This document shows positions 1 to 5,041 of a DNA stretch of 5,041 nt, piece after piece (positions within the stretch are counted from its first letter, which is position 1; each line of letters opens with the position of its first letter). A program made the position numbers and the translations under genes. Under the pieces are notes generated by a model. The model saw nothing but the letters and a program-made list of their open reading frames with translations, made no database searches and was not told the origin of the DNA. The stretch is from the NCBI GenBank assembly GCA_021839785.1, contig JAKCAB010000116.1, positions 1 to 5,041 of the forward strand. Direction: 5' to 3'. Source of the stretch: a bacterium. Lineage in GTDB: Bacteria; Verrucomicrobiota; Verrucomicrobiae; Limisphaerales; J093.

Positions 1-306
1 GTGGATTTGCTTGATGCGATTCATCCGCGCCAGCGACAGCACGAGGCCGCCTTGCATGGGAACACAGCCGCCGACGTAGCCATGACCGGCGCCGCGTGGC
101 GTGACCGGAATCCGCCGTTCGTTCGCAAAGCGGAGGATTTTTGCGACCGACTCGGCGGAGCGGGGGAGCGCCACCGCCTCGGGTTCGTGGCGGGCGAACC
201 ACTTGTCGCCGGCGTGGGCAGCGAGCGTGGTGGGATCGAGACGGAGTTCGCCGGCCGGCAATTGACGTTGGAGTTGCCGCACCGTGGCGGCGAAGGACTT
301 CTTCAT
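1..306 (-). CDS. GlcD-like FAD-linked oxidase, N-terminal part (3' end beyond the window)
   Basis: The 102 visible codons start with ATG at 306-304 and stay open to the left edge, so the C-terminal part is missing. The protein begins MKKSFAATVRQLQRQL. It then shows the start of a PCMH/FAD_binding_4 domain: an 'EAVALPRSAESVAKIL' strand-helix (about 42-57), 'RRIPVTPRGAGHGYVGG' (about 64-80), which is the pyrophosphate-binding loop, and 'GGLVLSLARMNRI' (86-98). This order is typical of glycolate oxidase subunit GlcD and D-lactate dehydrogenase-type flavoproteins, which oxidise 2-hydroxy acids in the cytoplasm or at the membrane. The start codon overlaps the stop of the DUF2007 gene (ATGA), and a GGAG lies 8 nt upstream, so translation is probably coupled. 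His75 sits where GlcD proteins usually have Thr or Ser. The family is clear, but the substrate cannot be told from this part. Confidence 0.85.
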   Translation of the reverse strand, partial: MKKSFAATVRQLQRQLPAGELRLDPTTLAAHAGDKWFARHEPEAVALPRSAESVAKILRFANERRIPVTPRGAGHGYVGGCVPMQGGLVLSLARMNRIKQIH

Positions 307-521
307 TCGGCGTGCTCCGAGGCGTCGATCAACTCGCGGGCGTCGGCGGCGAGAGCTTCCGGGACATCGACGCACAACTCCACGCCGCCGATGCCCGCAC
401 CCCCGGCCAGGGCGGATCTTTCGTTTCTGACGGTTGCGGGGATGCCGGCCGTTTCAAGTCGCCCGCGAACAAGTTGCGCCTCGGAAGGGTTGAACGTTCG
501 GAACACTGTGATCAGGTCCAT
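303..521 (-). CDS. DUF2007-family small protein (putative signal-transducing domain)
   Basis: This 72-residue protein begins MDLITVFRTFNPSEAQLVRG. A short N-terminal strand with 'VFRTFNPSEA' (about 6-15) leads into a helix 'AQLVRGRLETAGIPA' (15-29). Then comes a loop with a Gly/Ala-rich stretch (39-46) and a strand 'VELCVDVPEALAADARELI' (47-65). That is the pattern of DUF2007, a small ferredoxin-like fold described as a putative prokaryotic signal-transducing protein; its biochemical role is unknown. There is no signal peptide or membrane segment. The start is well constrained, because an in-frame TAG lies three codons upstream of the ATG (531-533 on the plus strand) with no other start between. 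The stop overlaps the start of the flavin oxidase by an ATGA junction. No Shine-Dalgarno sequence precedes it. The 58 bp upstream (522-579) hold no gene and no clear promoter or terminator. Confidence 0.8.
   Translation of the reverse strand: MDLITVFRTFNPSEAQLVRGRLETAGIPATVRNERSALAGGAGIGGVELCVDVPEALAADARELIDASEHAE
315..318 (-). promoter_or_regulatory. Ribosome binding site of the GlcD-like oxidase gene
   Basis: GGAG on the minus strand lies inside the last codons of the DUF2007 gene, 8 nt before the ATG at 306-304. It is the only well-placed Shine-Dalgarno sequence I find among the six starts in the window. Together with the ATGA overlap it fixes the start of the oxidase and suggests translational coupling or re-initiation. 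Confidence 0.6.
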
Positions 522-579
522 GACGGGAGACTAGTTGCGGCGGGACGGCCCGGCAAGCGATGGCGATCCGCACTGGCGG

Positions 580-1185
580 TCAACCCTCTTCGGTCGCCGC
601 GTCAGCCTCCGAAAAATGTTCGACCCGGTAAGTCTTCACCGCCGTCCCCGCCCGGCGCCAATCGCCGGGAGCAGCGCCGGCCTTCAGCGCAAGCTGGTCC
701 AGGAAACCCGCCTTGTCGGGAAACTTCTGCCAGACCTGCGGCAGGAACGTCGCGCGGCGCGCGCCCAGTTCGAGGACCACGCCGTCGCGGCCCGGCTCGA
801 GTTTCGCGAGCAACTCCGCCGGCGAGGCGAACGGCAGCGGCTGCGGCGGGGTGAGCACGCTGATCTCGATCTCGATGGTGTCCAGTTCGTCGGGGGTGAC
901 CGGTGGGAAGCGGCTGTCCCGCAAGGCGGCGGCGCGGGCGTTCTCGATCGTCGCCTGCCACAACGGCCAGCGCGGCTCGAGGTTGCCGATGCAGCCACGC
1001 AGTTGGCCGGCGCGCGTCAAAGTCACGAAGCAGCCGGCCGGCTCGGCGAGCCGTGGCGGCACTTTGCAGCCGGCGACATCCGGCGGCGAAGCCCCGGCGA
1101 CGCTGCGGTGCAAGGCCGCACGGGCCAATGCCAGCAAGAGTAGTCGTTCTTCCCGGTCGAGCGGCGATGGAAGCGAGGGAGCCAT
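580..1185 (-). CDS. amrA: AMMECR1-domain protein (AmmeMemoRadiSam system protein A)
   Basis: A 201-residue soluble protein, the usual length for a bacterial AMMECR1 protein. The N-terminal helix 'REERLLLLALARAALHRSVA' (11-30) is followed by the core: 'GCFVTLTRAGQLRGCIG' (51-67) with the family signature LRGCIG and Cys65; 'TIENARAAALRDSRFPPVTPDEL' (79-101); 'IEIEISVLTPPQPL' (104-117); 'GVVLELGARRATFLPQVW' (135-152); and 'FLDQLALKAG' (161-170). Bacterial members often sit with a Memo-like protein (B) and a radical SAM protein (S), a system named from gene co-occurrence whose chemistry is not settled. Neither partner is in this window. The gene starts 27 bp after the flippase stop, and a GAGG is present but about 15 nt from the ATG, too far for a normal Shine-Dalgarno. 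The family call is firm; the cellular role is not known. Confidence 0.92.
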   Translation of the reverse strand: MAPSLPSPLDREERLLLLALARAALHRSVAGASPPDVAGCKVPPRLAEPAGCFVTLTRAGQLRGCIGNLEPRWPLWQATIENARAAALRDSRFPPVTPDELDTIEIEISVLTPPQPLPFASPAELLAKLEPGRDGVVLELGARRATFLPQVWQKFPDKAGFLDQLALKAGAAPGDWRRAGTAVKTYRVEHFSEADAATEEG

Positions 1186-1212
1186 TGCGAAATTTGCGAA
1201 CCTCGATTGAGT

Positions 1213-2523
1213 TCAGGCGGCTGTCCCGCGTGTGTTGCGCCCGCCTCCCCAAGTGAACCACGCCGCCACGCCCAACAACAGCGCGCTGAACAGGCCGATG
1301 GTTTGCACCACCGCCTTGAAGGCGATCAGGTGTTCGCTGCCGAACGCACCGCCGTGCGCCGCCTTGGCGTGGCTGTTCGCGCGCAGAACGAGCGTTACCC
1401 CGTAAGCGAGCGACACGAACAGCAACCACGGCACGCAGGCAAACCGACGTCGCGCCAGCAGGCTCGTGATGAGTACGTTCGCCAGGGTGAGCGGCAGCAT
1501 CGACCAAACGAACCACGGCACCAACGGGGCGCTGACCCAATACCGGGGCTTGTACACCAACCGCAGTGGCAATTCGGGAAAGAGCGTGCAGACCAGGGCG
1601 GCTGCCGCACCCACGAGGGCGGTGGCGCCCAGGGCTTGCGCGACCACGTCCGTTCGCTGCGAGAGCGCAACGCTGCGGACGACTTTCGGGAACATGACGG
1701 CCACCAGCGCGGCGGTGAAGAAAATCAACGCCCGACCGATCGTGCCCGGCGCGCCGTAGAAGGCGGTGACTTCCTTGTCGAACACGCTTTGCACGACAAT
1801 CTGGTCGGCGGCCATCATGAACTGCCCTGCCGACAAACCCAGCGTCAGCGGCACGACAATGCCGAACCACTCGCGCCACCGCACGGCTTCACCTTTGCCG
1901 AGCCACGCGCTGCGGCTGTGCCAGCCCGCGAACGCGACGCAGACCACGTAAGCCATCAGCGCTGCGGTCATTGCACCGGCGGCGTAGTTGCCGAGCCACC
2001 ACACGAGCACCAACACCCCGCCCAGGCGCACGCCGCCATTGAGGATTTGGAGCCAGCCCAGCCACAGAAAGTCCTGCCGGCCTTGCAACACTCCCTGGAG
2101 GATCGGCCACCATAACATTGCCAGACCGATGCCCACGGTGGCCCACAACGCGCCGGCGTGCGCAATCTTCAGTTTCTCGAGCAACTCGCCGCGAACTAGG
2201 AATGCCGCGAGCGCCATCCCGCACCAAAGAATGAAAGTGCCTGCCAGCGCCCAGCGCACGGTGAAGGTGAGTTGCCGCTGTTGTTCCGGAGCGATCGCCG
2301 CCGCCGTTTGCTGCGCAAAAATGGTTTGCAGACCTATCGCGGGAATCAGCATGAGGTTCAGGACCTGCAGCAACGCCAGGAAGACACCGTACTCCGCCTC
2401 CGTCATGCGGGACTGGGCTGGGATGTGCACCACCCACATGCACACGCCGCCCAGGCCGGTGGCCATCACCATCCAGCCGGTTTGCCGGAAAAAGGCCAGT
2501 TTGCTCTGTGGGCTCCCGCTCAT
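1213..2523 (-). CDS. Polysaccharide flippase, Wzx/MATE-like inner-membrane protein
   Basis: A 436-residue, very hydrophobic protein. I count about twelve membrane segments, near residues 14-34, 45-70, 88-110, 125-146, 153-178, 181-200, 218-240, 262-280, 294-314, 332-357, 362-381 and 399-423. The N-terminal 'FFRQTGWMVMATGLGGV' followed by 'MTEAEYGVFLALLQVLNL' (40-57) is typical of the polysaccharide transport branch of the MOP superfamily, where the Y-G-x-F/L segment closes the first helix pair. 'LQGVLQGRQDFLWLGWLQI' (142-160) is another region that looks typical. Such proteins flip lipid-linked glycans from the cytoplasmic to the periplasmic face of the inner membrane. The gene begins 6 bp after the glycosyltransferase stop, so the two are almost surely co-transcribed. 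Only a weak AGG, 5 nt before the ATG, could serve as Shine-Dalgarno. The substrate is unknown; a transporter of another MOP subfamily is less likely. Confidence 0.85.
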   Translation of the reverse strand: MSGSPQSKLAFFRQTGWMVMATGLGGVCMWVVHIPAQSRMTEAEYGVFLALLQVLNLMLIPAIGLQTIFAQQTAAAIAPEQQRQLTFTVRWALAGTFILWCGMALAAFLVRGELLEKLKIAHAGALWATVGIGLAMLWWPILQGVLQGRQDFLWLGWLQILNGGVRLGGVLVLVWWLGNYAAGAMTAALMAYVVCVAFAGWHSRSAWLGKGEAVRWREWFGIVVPLTLGLSAGQFMMAADQIVVQSVFDKEVTAFYGAPGTIGRALIFFTAALVAVMFPKVVRSVALSQRTDVVAQALGATALVGAAAALVCTLFPELPLRLVYKPRYWVSAPLVPWFVWSMLPLTLANVLITSLLARRRFACVPWLLFVSLAYGVTLVLRANSHAKAAHGGAFGSEHLIAFKAVVQTIGLFSALLLGVAAWFTWGGGRNTRGTAA

Positions 2524-2529
2524 GCGTGC

Positions 2530-3741
2530 CTAGTTCTTTTCCGCGGCGCACTGGTACGCAACCTCGATCGCGTCCGCCGCTCGCGCACAGACCTCCCGCC
2601 AGTCGAGTCGCTCCCGCACCCGCCGGGCAGCCGGTGCGGCCAGGGCTGCGCGCGCCGCCGGCGACTTTCCGAGCCAATCCAGGAGCGTGTGACCGAGGCT
2701 GGCGCCATCGAAGGCGGAGAACGTCGCCAGCGGTTCGTCGGCGAAATACCGACGGACGCCTTCGAGCGGTGTGCTCGCAACCGGCAGTCCCAAGGCGAGG
2801 TACTCGACCAGCTTCGCCACAAAGGCGCAGTGCGTTCCCGCCGATTCCTCGTACGGCACCAGGCCGACCGAAGCCGTGGCCAGCCGGCCTGCGATCTCGC
2901 GGTACGGAACGAAGCCGACGTGCCGGAGCGCATCGCCCAACCCGCGTTTGCCCGCGAGGTTTTGGAAGCGTTGCCAAGCTTCCGTGTCCGCGCCGATAAA
3001 CTGAAAAACTGCCTCCGGCCTTTCTCTGCGCACCCGCGCCACCGCGTCGAGCGCGATTCGACCGAGGTGGTGATGGTCGAACGAGCCATGCATGACGATC
3101 GTCGGCGGCGTGTCGCGGCGGGCGGCGACCGCCGCGGCGTCGAAGCAAAAACGGTCCGCGTCGTAACCATAGTAGATCGGGTGCAGGCGCTCGCGTGGCG
3201 TGCCCGCGGACGCAAAGCGGTCAGCCAGCGTGTCCGAAACGGTCAGCACCGCGTCGGCGTCGAAGCGCCGCGGCAACGACAGTTCGTAGCGTTTGAGCAC
3301 CGCGAGCATGGGGGGGGGCATCAACCGGACCGGCCACGTCTCCATGAAGCCGGTCAGGAAATCGAGGAAGTTCATTGCCACGGGCACGCGCAACCGGCGT
3401 TTCAGTTGGCCGGCCGCGACCGCCGAGATGGCGTGCTGGGCGAGCAGCAAATCGAAACGTTCCCGCGTCGCGAACCGCTCGACCAGGCGGCGCAAGGCCA
3501 CGGGGTAGAACAGGTATTTCAGGTTCCGCCAGCGCGTGTAGCGTCCCATTTTCCAGCCGGTGAAGGCGTGCAGTTCGACGCCAAACTCGCGCGCGACATT
3601 ATCCGGCTCCTGGGATGGCGGACCGAACACGCTTACCACGTGACCGCGCCGGACCAACTCGCGCGCCAGGTAAGGTGCTTCCGCGGACCCGCCGCCGCTG
3701 GGCGGGTAGAACGGTTCGTGGGTGAGCAAGGCGACGCGCAT
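2530..3741 (-). CDS. GT4-type glycosyltransferase (GT-B fold)
   Basis: A 403-residue cytoplasmic or membrane-associated enzyme expected to move a sugar from a nucleotide-sugar donor to a glycan or lipid acceptor. The N-terminal Rossmann half starts 'MRVALLTHEPFYPPSGGGSA', with the Gly-rich acceptor-side loop at 15-18 and 'ARELVRRGHVVSVFG' (26-40). The linker 'ADAVLTVSDTLADRF' (162-176) leads to the donor-binding half: 'PTIVMHGSFDHHHLGRIALD' (213-232), 'VFQFIGAD' (245-252), 'LRHVGFVPYREIAGRLATAS' (272-291) and the signature 'KLVEYLALGLPVAST' (310-324) with Glu313. The first Glu of the classical E-x7-E motif is replaced by Cys305, which is seen in many GT4 relatives. A nine-cytosine tract encodes Pro142-Pro144. 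The gene begins 16 bp after the M20 stop and ends 6 bp before the flippase. No Shine-Dalgarno is seen; the start is chosen because the family's first strand begins at this ATG and no start lies in frame between the M20 stop and this ATG. Donor and acceptor are unknown. Confidence 0.9.
   Translation of the reverse strand: MRVALLTHEPFYPPSGGGSAEAPYLARELVRRGHVVSVFGPPSQEPDNVAREFGVELHAFTGWKMGRYTRWRNLKYLFYPVALRRLVERFATRERFDLLLAQHAISAVAAGQLKRRLRVPVAMNFLDFLTGFMETWPVRLMPPPMLAVLKRYELSLPRRFDADAVLTVSDTLADRFASAGTPRERLHPIYYGYDADRFCFDAAAVAARRDTPPTIVMHGSFDHHHLGRIALDAVARVRRERPEAVFQFIGADTEAWQRFQNLAGKRGLGDALRHVGFVPYREIAGRLATASVGLVPYEESAGTHCAFVAKLVEYLALGLPVASTPLEGVRRYFADEPLATFSAFDGASLGHTLLDWLGKSPAARAALAAPAARRVRERLDWREVCARAADAIEVAYQCAAEKN
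3310..3318 (-). repeat. C9 homopolymer tract inside the glycosyltransferase gene
   Basis: Nine consecutive C on the coding strand (nine G on the plus strand) encode Pro142-Pro144, flanked by Met codons on both sides. A one-base loss brings in a TGA at 3245-3243 and a one-base gain brings in a TGA at 3223-3221, so either change would cut the 403-residue enzyme to about 165-173 residues. Such tracts are classical slippage sites in phase-variable glycan genes of other bacteria, but variation here is not shown. Confidence 0.9.
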
Positions 3742-3757
3742 CGCGGCGGGCGAACGC

Positions 3758-4882
3758 TCAGGGCAGGCGCCGTAGAAAGCGAGTCAACATTGCGGTGGCG
3801 GCGTCGAGTTGGCGCAGCGAAATCCACTCGTCCGCGGTGTGGGCCTGGGCGATGTCGCCCGGCCCAAACACCACACTGGGAATGCCCGCGTGGCTGAGCA
3901 CCGAAGCGTCGCAGAAATAATGCGCGCCGACCGGAGCGCGCTGGCCGGCGCAGTTCATGAACTGGCGCACCAGCGGCAGTTCGGGATCGGTCTCCATCGG
4001 CCAGCACGGGGCGCTTTTGCTGTCGGCCACGCGGGCTTGCAGACCGTGCAGCCGCAGCAGCGCCTGGATTTCGCGGCGCACGCCGGCCTCGGTTTCGCCG
4101 GGCAAGGTGCGCCGGTCGGCATGGATGGTGCAACGGTCCGGCACGATGTTCGGCTGCGTGCCGCCGGCGATGGTCCCCACGCTGATGGTGGCGTGACCGA
4201 GCACCGGATGCCGCCGGCAGCGCAGCGCCGAGGCGTACTCGGTTTCCAGCAATTGCACGATCCGGGCCATCTCCAGCGCCGCATTGCGTCCGAGATCGGG
4301 GCGGGCTCCGTGCGCGGCCTTGCCTCGCGTTTCCAGCCGCAACCAGAGATTGCCTTTGTGCGCAGTGACCACTTTCAGCCCGGTCGGCTCGCCGACAATG
4401 GCGAGGTCCGCCTGGAGCTTCGACGCCGCCAGGGCGCGCGAACCGCGCTGCTCGTTTTCCTCGTCCACGAACGCGGCGAGCACAATCTCCGTTTCGGCCG
4501 GGCGGCGCCCGCCACGCGCGGTCGCGGCCAACGCGGCGAACATCGCCGCGATGCTGCCCTTGGTGTCGCAGGCCCCGCGCCCGTGAAGGCGGCCGTTGCG
4601 AACGGTGGGTTTCAACTGCGAAGCGGTCGCGCCCACCGTGTCCAGGTGTGGCGCCAGCAAAACGCGCCGGCGGGTGCGGCCGCTTGGGCGCAATGTGATC
4701 AGCACGTTCTCACGGGCGGGCAGCACCGGTTGGCGCCGAACGTCCAGGCCCAAACTGGCGGCGTGCGTCGCGAGAAAGTCCGCCACCCGCTTCTCGCCCG
4801 CGGCCGGATCATCCGCGGGCACGAAGGCAGGATTCACGCTGGGCAGCGCGATGAGTTCGCGGAGCAGGCGAACGGGTTGCAT
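3758..4882 (-). CDS. M20-family zinc amidohydrolase, ArgE/DapE-like
   Basis: A 374-residue cytoplasmic metallo-hydrolase, matching the 375-385 residues usual for ArgE and DapE. All expected metal and catalytic positions are visible: His79 and Asp81 in 'LLAPHLDTVGA', Asp106 in 'GRGACDTKGS', Glu141 (general base) and Glu142 in 'DEENEQRGS', Glu165 in 'IVGEPTGLKVV', and His348 in 'AQAHTADEW'. The dimerisation domain contains 'GKAAHGARPDLGRNAALEM' (187-205) with His191, then 'GGTQPNIVPDRC' (240-251). Family members remove an acyl group from N-acyl amino acids, as in acetylornithine deacetylase, succinyl-diaminopimelate desuccinylase or carboxypeptidase G2-like enzymes. The substrate cannot be read from sequence alone. 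I chose the ATG at 4882, since 'VRLLRELIALPSVNPAF' is the family start; a further in-frame ATG at 5011 would add 43 Arg/Ser-rich residues that resemble no domain. No Shine-Dalgarno precedes it. The glycosyltransferase follows 16 bp downstream. Confidence 0.92.
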   Translation of the reverse strand: MQPVRLLRELIALPSVNPAFVPADDPAAGEKRVADFLATHAASLGLDVRRQPVLPARENVLITLRPSGRTRRRVLLAPHLDTVGATASQLKPTVRNGRLHGRGACDTKGSIAAMFAALAATARGGRRPAETEIVLAAFVDEENEQRGSRALAASKLQADLAIVGEPTGLKVVTAHKGNLWLRLETRGKAAHGARPDLGRNAALEMARIVQLLETEYASALRCRRHPVLGHATISVGTIAGGTQPNIVPDRCTIHADRRTLPGETEAGVRREIQALLRLHGLQARVADSKSAPCWPMETDPELPLVRQFMNCAGQRAPVGAHYFCDASVLSHAGIPSVVFGPGDIAQAHTADEWISLRQLDAATAMLTRFLRRLP

Positions 4883-4963
4883 GGCGGTGGAACGACTCGA
4901 TCCAGGCACGGCGGGGCGGAGTCTGTGCGAGCGGGATTCTGCGGGCAAGCGCGCAAGGTCACT

Positions 4964-4991
4964 GGCGCGCGCCACATAGCGGGAGCGCGCC
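4964..4991 (-). terminator. GC-rich inverted repeat, possible weak terminator
   Basis: A perfect 7-bp inverted repeat (GGCGCGC at 4964-4970 and GCGCGCC at 4985-4991, loop of 14 nt) lies just downstream of the candidate stop at 4995-4997. No T-run follows on the minus strand, so it is not a standard intrinsic terminator, and such repeats arise by chance in GC-rich DNA. It could mark the end of the upstream gene. Confidence 0.2.
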
Positions 4992-4994
4992 CGG

Positions 4995-5041
4995 CTAGGC
5001 GGGTTCCGCAAAGAGGAAGGCGCCGTAGCCCACCACGCGGT
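4995..5041 (-). CDS. Possible C-terminal end of an unidentified gene at the right edge
   Basis: Reading the minus strand from 5039 gives RVVGYGAFLFAEPA and then TAG at 4997-4995. The 14 codons almost all end in G or C, as in the neighbouring genes, and the residue mix (hydrophobic with a small acidic tail) looks like a real protein end. The stop is followed by a gap of 112 bp before the M20 start. The piece is far too short for a family call, and a chance open frame is possible. Confidence 0.35.
   Translation of the reverse strand, partial: RVVGYGAFLFAEPA

Noticed and set aside
602..1879. A 425-codon minus-strand open frame covering parts of the flippase and AMMECR1 genes
   Set aside because: It crosses two genes with firm family signatures in other frames and has an Arg-rich, low-complexity composition.
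1207..2115. A 302-codon plus-strand open frame opposite the flippase gene
   Set aside because: It is composed mainly of Arg, His, Gln and Glu, the usual antisense image of a hydrophobic membrane protein gene, and shows no family motif.
1889..3148. A 419-codon open frame on the minus strand in another frame of the glycosyltransferase and flippase genes
   Set aside because: It is Arg/Gly/Pro-rich, has no domain, and spans the end of one real gene and the start of the next; it is a frame shadow.
2272..3897. A 541-codon open frame on the plus strand, opposite the glycosyltransferase and flippase genes
   Set aside because: The protein is rich in Arg, Gln and His with no recognisable domain, and lies antisense to two genes with clear family motifs. 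Long antisense open frames are expected in GC-rich coding DNA.
4883..4994. A promoter for the gene run in the 112 bp before the M20 start
   Set aside because: I see no convincing -35/-10 pair in this GC-rich stretch; a promoter may exist but cannot be placed from the sequence.
4883..5011. A 43-residue N-terminal extension of the M20 enzyme from an upstream ATG
   Set aside because: The extension is Arg/Ser/Pro-rich, lacks signal-peptide character and overlaps the possible end of the preceding gene, while the family N-terminus begins at the ATG at 4882.

Overview
The window is GC-rich and densely coding, and every gene I can support lies on the minus strand. Gaps inside the gene run are 58 bp or less and one junction overlaps, so this looks like a single co-directional run read from right to left. 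The base composition, the weak Shine-Dalgarno sequences and the gene types (a GlcD-like flavin oxidase next to a DUF2007 protein, and a stand-alone AMMECR1 protein) suggest a free-living bacterium, possibly a Verrucomicrobiota-like lineage. That placement is an impression, not something the sequence proves.

In transcription order (high to low coordinates): (1) the right edge may hold the last 14 codons of an unidentified gene (4995-5041), followed by a GC-rich inverted repeat; (2) an M20-family zinc amidohydrolase of the ArgE/DapE type (3758-4882); (3) a GT4-type glycosyltransferase (2530-3741); (4) a polytopic Wzx/MATE-like polysaccharide flippase (1213-2523); (5) an AMMECR1-domain protein, AmmeMemoRadiSam system protein A (580-1185); (6) a 72-residue DUF2007 protein (303-521); (7) the first 102 codons of a GlcD-like FAD-linked oxidase (1-306), which runs off the left edge and overlaps the DUF2007 gene through an ATGA junction.

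The glycosyltransferase and flippase are 6 bp apart and plausibly act together: a sugar is added to a lipid-linked glycan on the cytoplasmic face, then the glycan is flipped across the inner membrane. The M20 hydrolase is 16 bp upstream of the glycosyltransferase and could be amino-acid biosynthesis or precursor deacylation. The downstream trio (AMMECR1, DUF2007, flavin oxidase) looks metabolic or housekeeping and has no obvious functional link to the glycan genes.

No rRNA, tRNA, CRISPR array, insertion sequence or phage gene is visible, and no wholly new system is evident. The points most worth a second look are a nine-cytosine tract inside the glycosyltransferase where slippage by one base either way would truncate the enzyme, a histidine in the flavin-binding loop of the oxidase, the AMMECR1 protein without its usual partners, and the near absence of Shine-Dalgarno sequences except at the coupled start. 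No gap exceeds 300 bases.
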